From: Casimicrobiaceae bacterium
Lineage (GTDB): Bacteria > Pseudomonadota > Gammaproteobacteria > Burkholderiales > Casimicrobiaceae
NCBI GenBank assembly: GCA_026646885.1
Contig: JAPKHK010000004.1
Coordinates: 186,001-250,000 of the forward strand
Length of the DNA stretch: 64,000 nt
Direction of reading: 5' to 3'
Part shown: positions 10,801-18,172 of the stretch, in pieces
Numbering within the stretch: the stretch's first letter is position 1
How the letters are laid out: every line of letters begins with the position of its first letter
Notes under the pieces: model-generated
The model's input: the letters and a program-made list of their open reading frames with translations, nothing else
Database searches by the model: none
Told to the model about the DNA's origin: nothing
Translations under genes and position numbers: made by a program

Positions 10801-11001
10801 GATTCTGGTTGCTTCCTGTATGCGGCCCTGCGCTTCCAAGCCGGCGGGCGGGATATTCTTCCGCTTGGCCGAGTGCCTGATGGACTCAGCCAACTCTTTC
10901 GAATCTCTCCCGCGACGCGGAGCCTTGCCGTTTGCCACTCCCATGCTGGCACCCTCATTCGGAACTTTATTGACCAAGTCTTGCGCTGCCTCCTTCGGCA
11001 A
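7795..11001 (-). CDS. Type III-like adenine-specific DNA methyltransferase
   Basis: Large beta-class N6-adenine methyltransferase, 1068 residues. The catalytic DPPYG motif (residues 217-221, in MIYLDPPYGIKF) precedes the AdoMet-binding motif DPTCGSGTT (507-515), the order typical of type III Mod proteins. ILGDSL just before DPPY is also typical. The roughly 290 residues between the motifs would hold target recognition, and about 500 residues after motif I form a long extension that most Mod proteins lack. It is first gene of the cassette and overlaps the ATPase gene. The start is uncertain: an internal ATG at about residue 20 is also possible. The three genes together would be a self-contained restriction-modification system. 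Confidence 0.87.
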   Translation of the reverse strand: MPKEAAQDLVNKVPNEGASMGVANGKAPRRGRDSKELAESIRHSAKRKNIPPAGLEAQGRIQEATRIRHEYNPHLPPSLRSATDATAADRLPELLATARQRALTDDEAKLLADALRRHEPWLEWSGKREKPWFEVEPVALHMHERVSTQAILRVLAREDVERDLFADPQQDYAKAVQFYQHDVDWANRMILGDSLQVMASLARREDLAGKVQMIYLDPPYGIKFASNFQPQLGQRDVKDREQDLTREPEMVKAYRDTWTLGIHSYLAYLRDRLAMARELLADTGSIFVQISDENLHRVRCVMDEVFRAENFVSLITTKKTGGMGEARLDNVSDYVLWYAQNLEQMKYNPLYVTKDFREGAGARFARIELAEGWSRPILDAEREEPERMPIGARAWRGDPLTSETASESTTFDFELDGELVRRPKKGGWKTNAAGMARLRQAERLLKTRDFANLKKYFHDFSASALGNLWDDTMGTAEQDKIYVVQTTTKVIARCMLMTTDPGDLVLDPTCGSGTTAYVAEQWGRRWITCDSSRVALALAKHRLMTAKFDYHQLRPLSAEDVARNPHGTWLTDPSGRIPGKSTFSCKTVPHITLKSIARNTSLDPIFARHEPVLAEKLEKLNREVAKVGAALKEKLAEKLIAKHRELGANAVSDADVRRWLLPDTQPALIKPVPARNPLKGVTAKQAEAYRNAIPKHEWKEWEVPFDTDHEWPKTLQEALTAYRAAWRAKMDEVNACIAANAEMEELVDKPETVKGVVRVTGPFTMEGVISVEDGPDTPIGGAPGELETFDGNAAVQNAEAHLDTIIRLLKASGVDFHGNKNMKFSRLDPLTRASLIHAEGEWMNGDQKERRMAVSVGPAVGNVSAMQVEDVIRDANRKGYDDVVFAGFGFDATAQDAIESGSHPKLRLHMALIRPDVAMGDLLKTQPGSQLFTVFSAPRIKPPMLRGDGEHVIEVEGMDVYDPVSNTLFPTDKERIAAWFLDTDYDGRTFCICQAFFPDKSKWGKLAKALGDAGVVEEEAFEALSGLTSLPFPRPERLGKGEAWRVAVKVIDPRGNEGMRVIPMPERT

Positions 11002-11296
11002 TCATCTCACGGCCACCGCTGGCACTCGCGTTTGGCGCCGATCGCGACCCAATTCAAGTAGGTGAAGGAACCGCTCCAGCCATTTACCCCGGGGCCCTAG
11101 CCGAGCGTTCGCACCCCGCCGGTGGCAAGCGCCTCCAAGCGGCAAGACCAGCGACGCGCAAGCGGCGCATTGGCGCCCAGTATACCTGCGGTGAGAGGTG
11201 ATTGGGCAGACCGACCGGAAGGCTGCGGCCCGCCAAACTGGCTGTGCGGCGCTGGTCACGATTGAATATTGCACAAACAACTTTGACCTGCCAGGC

Positions 11297-11398
11297 GGGC
11301 TCGTCGCGGCTGGGCAGATCAAAGTGACACAAGCTGAACTCGAAGTCGTGGCGATCGTTGGCGCCGGCACGAGTCTCAAACCTAGAGGCATGCTCTAG
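11297..11398 (+). pseudogene. Relic of an aioA-like C-terminus
   Basis: A frame closed by TAG at 11396-11398 contains VAAGQIKVTQ followed by VVAIV. It matches the aioA C-terminal segment LAAGHIKVTQ...AVAIL at aioA residues 782-802: 13 of 21 residues are identical and most others conservative. The orientation is the same as aioA. Similarity fades on both sides, so this is a remnant of an arsenite oxidase or a close molybdoenzyme relative, not a working gene. It sits on the far side of the restriction cassette from the intact aioBA. A chance match cannot be fully excluded given the length. Confidence 0.5.
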
Positions 11399-11446
11399 GC
11401 CGCGAGTCACCCGGCGACGCGCGCCGAGTGACTTCTCGCCGCGGCC
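11398..11446. repeat. Long imperfect palindrome beside the relic
   Basis: Nested inverted repeats. The outer arms are GGCCGCG (11398-11404) and CGCGGCC (11440-11446). The inner arms are AGTCAC-c-CGGC (11405-11415) and GCCG-a-GTGACT (11423-11433) around a 7-base loop. There is no U-run, so a classical rho-independent terminator is unlikely. It may be a structured end for the converging Spy-like transcript or a recombination border. Confidence 0.6.
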
Positions 11447-11473
11447 AGCTTGCCTGGCCAGCGGCGCTTCGCC

Positions 11474-12052
11474 TCAGCCGTGGCGGTGCCCCGGCCCCTG
11501 CATCATGCCCGGCCCGCCTTGCGGCCCGCGGTGGCGGTGCATCTCTTCGGCCTTCTTTCTTTGCTCGGGCGTAAGCACGGCATGCACTTGCGCATGCGTC
11601 TGCACCCGCAGCAGCGCCATTTCACTCACCGCCTTGCCCAAGGCATCGGAGGCAGCGCGCGCCCTCCCGGCGTCGAAACTGTCGCCATGCGCCAAAGTCC
11701 GCAACTCTTCGCGCGCCTTGCGGATCGCCTTGTGCTTGTCGCGCATCGCCGGCGCCTGAGCATGCATGATGCTGAAAATTTTGTCGCGTTGCGCCTCGGT
11801 GAGATTGAGCGCGCGCAGATGCATCATCGGCCCCATGCCGCGGCCGTGTTTCATGCCATGGCCTTGCATCATGCCCGGGCCTGGCCCTTGCATCATGCCC
11901 GCCCCACCGCCGTGCATCATGCCGCCATCGTAGGCGAAATTCGGAAAACCGTCTTCGCCTTCGTGGCCCCACGGGCCTTGGGCGAAGCTGCTCAAGGGCA
12001 AGGCAAGCGCAAGCGCTCCGGCAAAGACGAGACGGCTGGTCTTGAATTTCAT
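11474..12052 (-). CDS. Spy/CpxP-like periplasmic protein, Met/His-rich
   Basis: Periplasmic protein of the Spy/CpxP (LTxxQ) family. The signal peptide is MKFKTSRLVFAGALALALP and onward to SFAQ. The mature N-terminus (about residues 25-75) is packed with Met, His and Gly (MMHGGG, GMMQGP, GHGMKHG), as is the C-terminus (GPGHRHG). Between them lies a helical core with LNLTEAQRDKIF and VLTPEQRKK, the two LTxxQ-type motifs. The start at 12052 has AGGAG 7 bases upstream. Family members act as ATP-independent chaperones or metal-stress sensors. The Met/His-rich tails suggest binding of Cu or another soft metal, which is inference. No CpxRA-type partner is adjacent. Confidence 0.8.
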   Translation of the reverse strand: MKFKTSRLVFAGALALALPLSSFAQGPWGHEGEDGFPNFAYDGGMMHGGGAGMMQGPGPGMMQGHGMKHGRGMGPMMHLRALNLTEAQRDKIFSIMHAQAPAMRDKHKAIRKAREELRTLAHGDSFDAGRARAASDALGKAVSEMALLRVQTHAQVHAVLTPEQRKKAEEMHRHRGPQGGPGMMQGPGHRHG

Positions 12053-12255
12053 TTGGCAACTCCTTCTGGAAGTTTCGCGAACTTGCCGACCGGGCAAGTC
12101 CTACGCGATGGCCTAATTCTGCAGCCAAGCGATGTAAAACGCCGTTAACGAATCGTAACCGTTGCGCTGGAATTGTTTCTGTCGCCGGCCGCCGCCAAGA
12201 TCCGCCCGGGCAAAAAACGAAGGGCCAAACACGCTGCGGCAGCTTGGCCTCACCC

Positions 12256-12480
12256 TCAGTCCCCGTAGGGACAACCCCCGTGCGCGCCTGGATTGGCGCA
12301 ACCGCCGCAACCCATGGGCGGCGGCGGAGCCGCGGCGACGCTGATGGCGGCAAACGAGGACAGTTTCTTGGCCAAGTCCTGCCCATGACAGCCCGGGCAT
12401 TCCGGCGCCGGCCCCGAAGCGCGAACGAGGGTTTCGAACTCCTTGCCGCAGGCGCGGCAGCGGTACTCATAAATCGGCAT
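12256..12480 (-). CDS. FmdB-family zinc-ribbon protein
   Basis: Small (74 aa) protein starting MPIYEYRCRACGKEFE, the classic FmdB/CxxC_CxxC regulatory signature. The first CxxC is in CRACG, the second in CPGCHG. The tail is Gly/Cys-rich (CGGCANPGAHGGC), giving further possible metal ligands. ATG at 12480 has AGGAG 7 bases upstream. It overlaps the 3' end of the upstream histidine kinase gene by 14 bases, so they are probably co-transcribed. The family function is poorly defined. A redox or metal-responsive regulatory role is often assumed. Confidence 0.85.
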   Translation of the reverse strand: MPIYEYRCRACGKEFETLVRASGPAPECPGCHGQDLAKKLSSFAAISVAAAPPPPMGCGGCANPGAHGGCPYGD

Positions 12481-14998
12481 GGTGATCTCCTGGGCCTGCG
12501 GCGCGATCTGCGCCGTGGGCATCGAGGCGGTATTTTAGCGAATCCGCGCCGCCCAAGGTGAAGCGAAACACCGTTTCCACGCCGGGCTGCGAAACCGCCC
12601 ACACCTCGCCCTGGTGACGGCGCACGATGCGCGCCACGGTGGCAAGGCCGATGCCGTTGCCCTCGAATTCTTCGGGTTTGTGCAGGCGCTGGAAAGGCGC
12701 AAAAAGGCGCTGAGCGAACTGGGCGTCGAAACCCACGCCGTTGTCGCGCACGAAATAGACCGTCCGGCCGTCTTGGATTTCACAGCCGAAAACCACTTCA
12801 GGCGCGGCGCTCCGGGCGGAATATTTCCAGGCGTTCTCCAGGAGGTTTTGCAGCATCAGGCGCAGGAGCTGCGGGTCGCCCTCCGCGACACAATCCGGCG
12901 CGATCGCAACTGTCGGTCGCGGCTCGGGTCGCGCTTGCGCCATTTCTTCGATCACTTCCGCCGCCAAGGCACTGAGGTCGACGCGCTGGCGCTGCATCTC
13001 CTGGCGGGTGACTCGCGACAACTCCAGGATGTCTTCGATCAATAGCCCCATGCGCTGCGCGGCGCCCCGTACCCGCTGCAGATAATCACGCCCCCGCTCG
13101 TCGAGCCCGCTTTGATATTGCTCCAGCAACAAGTGGCTGAAGCCGTCGATGCCGCGCAAGGGGGAGCGCAGATCGTGCGCAATCGAATAGGCGAAAGATT
13201 CGAGTTCGCGGTTGGCGTGGGTGAGTTCGAGAGTGCGCAAGGCCACGCGACGTTCGAGATCGGCATTGAGGCGTTGCACTTCCGCGCGCGCGGCTTCGGC
13301 TTGGCTGATGTCCTGGCAGGTTCCCATTGCCCGCAGCGCGGCACCCTGGCCATCCACCGCCACTTCCCAGCGCGAATGGATGGTCCGGATTTGCCCTTCG
13401 GGCGAGACCACGCGGTAGATCTGCTCGCCGCGGCGCGGCCCCGCACCGAGCCGCGAAAAAACCATCTGCAAGGCGGTGCGATCCTCGGGATGGGCGCTGG
13501 CAAACAACTCTTCCAGTGAACCCGCGCTGCTGACCGGGTCCCGCCCGTGTATGCGGTACATCTCTTCCGACCAAGCCATGTTGCCACTGTCCAGCTCGAA
13601 CACCCAGCTTCCCACGTGTCCGATACGCTGCGCCTCGGCAAGCCGCGCCCGGCTCTCGCGCAAAGCAAGCTCGGCCCTTTTGCGCTCGGTCTGATCGATG
13701 GCGAGCACCAGCGCGCAAACTTCTCCTTGCAGGTGTATGACTTCGGAGGAGAGCAGCACCTGCAAGAGCTGGCCGCGCGCATTGCGTTGAGTCACTTCGT
13801 GGCTGGCCACCCGCCCTTCGCGCCCCAGGCGCTCGCTCCAGGTTAGGCGATCTTCGACATGCAACCAATGGCCGGTTTCGACGGAGCTGCGACCTAGAGT
13901 TTCCTCCCGCGTCCAGCCGAAAAGCTGCACCCAGGCATCGTTCAGATCGAGAAAGCAGCCATCGTCGAGCCGGGTGATGGCGATGGCGATGGGGCTGGCG
14001 CGAAAAGCCTTCTGAAATTTTTCCTCGGAATCGCGCAGCTCCTCTTCGGCGCGCTTGCGCGCGGTAATGTCCTCGGCCACGGCAATGATCACATCCTTGC
14101 CGAACCATTGGCCCCGCACCAAGCGCACATCTTTGGGAAAGGCCTCGCCGTTGGCCCGCTGGCCCCAGAACTCGAAACGCTGCGGCTCACCCGCCAGCGC
14201 ACGTTCCACCGCTTCCGCGACGCCGGCGAGATCATTGCGGCCCGGCGCGGACACGAACTCGGGCGTGCGCCCGATGAAAGCTTCGCGGGGATGCCCGTAC
14301 ATTTCCACTGCGCCCTGATTGACGTCCAAGAATCGCCCATCGCGGTCTTGGATGTAAATGGCGTCGCGCACAGTATTGAAGAGATCGTGATAGCTGGCTT
14401 CGCTGCGCCCCAGGGCCGCGACTTGTTCGGCAATTTCGAGATTGAGCCGCCGGGTTTCGGCCAAGCGCTGCTGATACCCGCCCACCAGACGCCTCACGAT
14501 CACGGCCAGGAAAATCAAAGCGCCGCTTTGCACCACCAACGGTAGCAAAGGTCGGTTTTCGACACTCGCGAGCCACCCGTAAGATTCCGCGAGCGTCAGC
14601 CCCAGGCAGGAAACCACCGAAGCTGCGGCGAAAACATAAGCCGCCCGCAGGCTCAAGAGCCAGCCGGCCATGAGCACGATGAGGGGATAGAGGTAGAGCG
14701 CCGGAGCCTTGATGCCGCCGGTAATCCAGGCCATGAAGGTGATTTCCAGCCAAACGCCCACACCCAACGCATACAGGCCGGCGCGAACATTCCCCCGGCG
14801 GTAACAAAACAGCGCGAACGCCACCACCACCAGCAGCGCCGCAGGCCCGGCCATACGCGCTATCTGCTCGGGCACCGCCAGACGCAGAATCAACAGATAG
14901 ACGATGCAGCCTACGCCTAGCGCCGCCGCGGCCAGCAGCAGGAAAGCCCGCGCCTGGGCTTGCGCGATTCGGTCGTCGCGGCGCTCAAGCTCGTCCAT
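12467..14998 (-). CDS. Multi-PAS membrane sensor histidine kinase
   Basis: Hybrid-less sensor kinase of 843 residues. Six predicted membrane helices (about residues 19-171) form an integral membrane sensor. Three PAS/PAC modules follow (about 200-320, 325-445, 455-580). Then comes a HisKA domain with phospho-acceptor histidine in SIAHDLRSPLRG, and a HATPase_c domain with N box LLENAWKYS, G1 VRDNGVGFD and G2 GNGIGLATV. This C-terminal half resembles bacteriophytochrome-type kinases. No response regulator is adjacent, so it is an orphan whose output is unknown. The last 28 or so residues after FRFTLGG are low-complexity and run into fmdB. The upstream gene is separated by about 80 bases. Confidence 0.9.
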   Translation of the reverse strand: MDELERRDDRIAQAQARAFLLLAAAALGVGCIVYLLILRLAVPEQIARMAGPAALLVVVAFALFCYRRGNVRAGLYALGVGVWLEITFMAWITGGIKAPALYLYPLIVLMAGWLLSLRAAYVFAAASVVSCLGLTLAESYGWLASVENRPLLPLVVQSGALIFLAVIVRRLVGGYQQRLAETRRLNLEIAEQVAALGRSEASYHDLFNTVRDAIYIQDRDGRFLDVNQGAVEMYGHPREAFIGRTPEFVSAPGRNDLAGVAEAVERALAGEPQRFEFWGQRANGEAFPKDVRLVRGQWFGKDVIIAVAEDITARKRAEEELRDSEEKFQKAFRASPIAIAITRLDDGCFLDLNDAWVQLFGWTREETLGRSSVETGHWLHVEDRLTWSERLGREGRVASHEVTQRNARGQLLQVLLSSEVIHLQGEVCALVLAIDQTERKRAELALRESRARLAEAQRIGHVGSWVFELDSGNMAWSEEMYRIHGRDPVSSAGSLEELFASAHPEDRTALQMVFSRLGAGPRRGEQIYRVVSPEGQIRTIHSRWEVAVDGQGAALRAMGTCQDISQAEAARAEVQRLNADLERRVALRTLELTHANRELESFAYSIAHDLRSPLRGIDGFSHLLLEQYQSGLDERGRDYLQRVRGAAQRMGLLIEDILELSRVTRQEMQRQRVDLSALAAEVIEEMAQARPEPRPTVAIAPDCVAEGDPQLLRLMLQNLLENAWKYSARSAAPEVVFGCEIQDGRTVYFVRDNGVGFDAQFAQRLFAPFQRLHKPEEFEGNGIGLATVARIVRRHQGEVWAVSQPGVETVFRFTLGGADSLKYRLDAHGADRAAGPGDHHADL

Positions 14999-15077
14999 GC
15001 GCGGGAACCCCGCCTCGAAGCATCGTTCCGGCCGACATCAACCGGCTTGTTCGAAAGGAACCCACCGCAACGTCCTC

Positions 15078-16082
15078 TCAGCGCTGCCCATATTCGTTGA
15101 TCTGCCGCGTGCCCAATTCCGACACGCGAATCCAGTCGCCCTTGAGCGTGGTCGTGCGATCTTGGGTGACGATCCAATCGTAGCCGCTCTTGGCCTTGAG
15201 CAGCACCACGCCATCGCCGCCCTGGGCCTTCATTTCCGCTTGGGTAGCCGGTCGCCAACGCCCTTGGGTCGATTGGTCGGTGGCGCTTTTCCAGGTGTAG
15301 CTACCCTGCGCTTCCAGGCTCAGCGTCCCCAGCCCCGAGACGCCGATCTCGCCCTTGCGATAGATCCACTCGCCCTTTTGCACATACACCGCGGGCGCCA
15401 CTTTGCCGAGCTTCCAAGTGCCCATGAGCCAGGCCTGACGCGTGGGCGGACCATAATTTTCACGCAGCGGAAAACCCAGCTCGCTGGTGTTGGCGCCCAG
15501 GCGGCTCAGTTCGTCGTAGAAAGGTGAAGGTGTGGCGTCGTAGACGAAATCCAAGCCGCGCGCTTTGATCATCTCCGCCAACTCGTACTTGATCGCCTCG
15601 CGGCGCGGGTTCTGAAAAGGCTGGTCGCCCAGTCGGCTCTTGAGGTAGCTCAGCACTTCCGCCTGGCTCATCAAGCCACCGCCCGCGGTCCCGCGCCCGG
15701 CGCTGGCCGCCGTTTGCGTCGCAGCCGAGGGAGCTTTGGCACTGTCGGCCGCCGCGGTCTGCGGCTTCGCCGATCCCGCGCCTTGCGCCACGACCGGTGC
15801 CGCGGCGGGGCGCGAACCCAAGGGTCTGATCTGGTCCCAGCTGGCCGCGCGCTGGTTGCCTTCTTTGCTGAACTGGTTGGGCTTCTGGCGAATGATGGGC
15901 TGGCTCCCGCCCGGCGTGCTGCCGACGAAGGTGACCTCTTCCCATTTCTCGGGATAACTCGAACTCTTGAATTCCACGGTCTCGCCCGGGCGATAGGCGG
16001 GCTGCGCCGCCACCGCCTGCGCGCCCCATGCAACCAGAACCAGCGCCGCAATCCCCGCGCCAGCCCGCACGATGGGTTCCAT
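15078..16082 (-). CDS. Secreted protein of unknown function
   Basis: I do not recognise a family with confidence. A signal peptide (EPIVRAGAGIAALVLVAWG to AVAAQ) is followed by a small beta-rich module beginning YRPGETVEFKSSSYP. Next come an Ala/Pro-rich linker (about residues 95-145), a helical segment (LMSQAEVLSYLKSRLGDQ), and a C-terminal half rich in Trp/Tyr/Lys with GTWKLGKVAP and LKGDWIRVSELG. ATG at 16082 is chosen because a GGGGG tract lies about 7 bases upstream and a signal peptide then begins at once. It follows the next gene by 10 bases. Both share the VGQ/GETV-type module, suggesting a pair acting together in the envelope. Confidence 0.65.
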   Translation of the reverse strand: MEPIVRAGAGIAALVLVAWGAQAVAAQPAYRPGETVEFKSSSYPEKWEEVTFVGSTPGGSQPIIRQKPNQFSKEGNQRAASWDQIRPLGSRPAAAPVVAQGAGSAKPQTAAADSAKAPSAATQTAASAGRGTAGGGLMSQAEVLSYLKSRLGDQPFQNPRREAIKYELAEMIKARGLDFVYDATPSPFYDELSRLGANTSELGFPLRENYGPPTRQAWLMGTWKLGKVAPAVYVQKGEWIYRKGEIGVSGLGTLSLEAQGSYTWKSATDQSTQGRWRPATQAEMKAQGGDGVVLLKAKSGYDWIVTQDRTTTLKGDWIRVSELGTRQINEYGQR

Positions 16083-16092
16083 TGTCGTCCCC

Positions 16093-16866
16093 CTATTTCG
16101 GCACACAATCGAGTTCATCGCCAAACCCCGAGCGGCTGCGGTAGCTCACTTTGATCAGCGGCTGCCCGCGCGCATCGCTGCCGGCGAGCCGAATCTCGCC
16201 CAAGGTCCAACCGTCAGGCAAGCCGCCGCGAAAATGCGCTTTGCCGCCGCGCACCTCCACCGCCCCCACGGCGATCAGAGAAGCGCCGGAAATTTTGTGG
16301 CAAGCATAGTGGCCATCGGGCATGCGTCCGCCGCTTGCCGCGACCTTGCCCGGCACCGGCTCGGGCAAAGGGCGATCGGGCTTGACGATGGGCCCCGAGC
16401 CCGGCGGGCGCAGCGAACTCGGCGCCACGGCGATATCGTAAGTCGTGCCGTAACCCACGAAATGCACCGGGCAGCGACCTTGGGCGTTGGGGGCCTCGCG
16501 CACCACCGCGGCATACCAACTGATGCCCAAAGCTGCCTCGACCTTCGCCCCCGGCTGGCAAAGCGCCAAACCGCTAGGCGGCGCCGGCGTGTCGTCGGCG
16601 GGTTTCATGTATTTGGGCAAACATTTGTAGGGCGGCCCGGCGTCATCGGGCTGCACTTCATAGAAAGGATCGGGCCAACCTGGCCGGGGTTGAATGGCGA
16701 TCACCCGCCCTTTTTCGAACTTGCCGATCTGCGCACCGTCGCAAAAAATCCGCTGCCCGACGCGGTATTCGGCGGCGCCCACAAGCGCCGGCAAAAACGC
16801 CAAACCCATCGCGGCTAGGCGCAGTCGCCGCGCCGGCCGCTTGCTGCTCCAGCTCCCATTCCCCAT
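16093..16866 (-). CDS. Secreted protein, partner of the downstream gene
   Basis: Unrecognised envelope protein of 257 residues. After an Arg-rich start the signal peptide (RLAAMGLAFLPALVGAA) leads into a module YRVGQRIFCDGAQIGK followed by GRVIAIQ, which parallels the PGETVEF...WEEVTFVGS module of the following gene. Cysteines (FCDG, YKCLP, LCQPG, GRCPVHF, YACHK, LDCVPK) are regularly spaced and probably form disulfides. ATG 16866 is chosen for GGGGACGGGG just upstream, the same leader style as the next gene. The 10-base gap to that gene argues for one operon. Confidence 0.6.
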   Translation of the reverse strand: MGNGSWSSKRPARRLRLAAMGLAFLPALVGAAEYRVGQRIFCDGAQIGKFEKGRVIAIQPRPGWPDPFYEVQPDDAGPPYKCLPKYMKPADDTPAPPSGLALCQPGAKVEAALGISWYAAVVREAPNAQGRCPVHFVGYGTTYDIAVAPSSLRPPGSGPIVKPDRPLPEPVPGKVAASGGRMPDGHYACHKISGASLIAVGAVEVRGGKAHFRGGLPDGWTLGEIRLAGSDARGQPLIKVSYRSRSGFGDELDCVPK

Positions 16867-16958
16867 TGCCCCGTCCCCCGTACGCCGCGCATCAGCCGCG
16901 CCACGAACCGTCATTCTACGTCAGTCGCGGCGCCGTGTTATTGCGGTAGCATGCGCCC

Positions 16959-18122
16959 ATGGAACGCCGCATCGCCCACCTCGACATGGATGCGTTTTAC
17001 GCCTCGGTCGAGCTGCAACGTTATCCGCAACTTCGCGGCCTACCGGTAGTGGTAGGCGGACGGGGGCGTGAACGTCTGCCGCCCGAAACGGCGCCAGGCG
17101 ATTTCCCGCGCTTGAAAAGCTACCTCGGCCGCGGTGTGGCCACCACAGCGAGCTATGAGGCGCGAGCGCTGGGCGCGTTCTCCGGCATGGGCCTGATGAA
17201 AGCGGCGCAGTTCGCGCCCGAGGCGATCCTGCTGCCGGCTGATTTCGACGCCTACCGGCGCTATTCCCAACGCTTCAAAGCCGCGGTGGCCGAAGTGGCG
17301 CCCAAAATCGAAGACCGCGGCATCGATGAAATCTACATCGACCTCACCGAAGTGCCAGGCGAAGCCGCAGCGCTGGCCGCCGAAATCAAGCGCCGCGTTT
17401 TCCGCGCCACGGGCCTCACCTGCTCCATCGGCATTACTCCGAACAAGCTTTTGTCCAAGATCGCCTCCGAACTCGACAAACCCGATGGCATCACGCTCTT
17501 GAGCCTCGCCGATTTGCCCACGCGCATCTGGCCCCTGGCGGTGAAAAAAATCAACGGCATCGGCCCCAAGGCCAGCGCCAAGCTCAATGCAATGGGCCTA
17601 CGCACGGTGGGAGAATTGGCCGCCGCGCCGGTGGAATTTTTGATCGAACATTTCGGCAAACACTACGGACGCTGGATGCACGATGCCGCCCACGGCCGCG
17701 ATGAGCGCCCGGTGGAAACCGCAAGCGAGCCCCAATCGATCAGCCGCGAAACCACCTTCGATCGCGACCTCGATCCGCGTCGTGATCGGGCCAAACTGTC
17801 CCGCATTCTCATCGCGCTGTGCGAAGGCGTCAGCCGCGACTTGCAGCGCAAAGGGTATCTAGGCAGAGCGATCGGCATCAAACTGCGCTACGACGACTTT
17901 CGCACCCTCACCCGCGTGAGCACGCGAGAAGAAGCCACCGATCAAGCGCAAGTCATACTTGCCGCCGCGCGCGAATGCTTGAAGCGCGTGCCGCTCGATC
18001 GGCGCTTGCGGCTATTGGGCGTGCGCGCGGCCAATCTGGTGCCAGGTGGTGCCGTCGCGCTTGCCGCACGAGAAGCGGCGCCTCGAGAAACATATGGCCA
18101 ATCCTTGCCGCTATTCGATTGA
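16959..18122 (+). CDS. dinB: DNA polymerase IV
   Basis: Y-family translesion DNA polymerase, 387 residues. The catalytic site is visible: HLDMDAFYASVEL at the N-terminus (Asp9) and GIDEIYIDL with Asp123 and Glu124. The thumb and little-finger parts (GITPNKLLSKIAS, NGIGPKASAKL, ISRETTFDRDL) follow. It lacks a conventional C-terminal QLxLF clamp motif. The last residues, QSLPLFD, are a plausible beta-clamp binding peptide. Divergent from the upstream secreted-protein operon. No obvious LexA box in the 43 bases before it. Confidence 0.95.
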   Translation: MERRIAHLDMDAFYASVELQRYPQLRGLPVVVGGRGRERLPPETAPGDFPRLKSYLGRGVATTASYEARALGAFSGMGLMKAAQFAPEAILLPADFDAYRRYSQRFKAAVAEVAPKIEDRGIDEIYIDLTEVPGEAAALAAEIKRRVFRATGLTCSIGITPNKLLSKIASELDKPDGITLLSLADLPTRIWPLAVKKINGIGPKASAKLNAMGLRTVGELAAAPVEFLIEHFGKHYGRWMHDAAHGRDERPVETASEPQSISRETTFDRDLDPRRDRAKLSRILIALCEGVSRDLQRKGYLGRAIGIKLRYDDFRTLTRVSTREEATDQAQVILAAARECLKRVPLDRRLRLLGVRAANLVPGGAVALAAREAAPRETYGQSLPLFD

Positions 18123-18172
18123 GCCGAGCCGGAAAAAGTAAGCCGAGCCCACAAGAGACTGCGCAGCAAGCG

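Larger units (their letters stand above)
11002..11473. other. Intergenic border of the restriction cassette
   Basis: A 472-base stretch between the methyltransferase start and the Spy-like gene. It carries a short aioA-like relic and a palindrome, listed separately. The rest (about 11002-11290) has no convincing gene. Open frames there on either strand are short and look like GC-rich chance frames. The promoter of the restriction cassette should lie in 11002-11200, but I see no clear -10/-35 pair. Confidence 0.6.

Noticed and set aside
11900-11985. Met/His/Gly repeats as a possible CRISPR or tandem repeat
   Set aside because: Repeats are short codon-level runs inside a coding gene without regular spacer spacing.
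11450-12148. 232-residue + strand frame over the Spy-like gene
   Set aside because: The minus strand has a signal peptide, LTxxQ motifs and a ribosome binding site; this frame has none.
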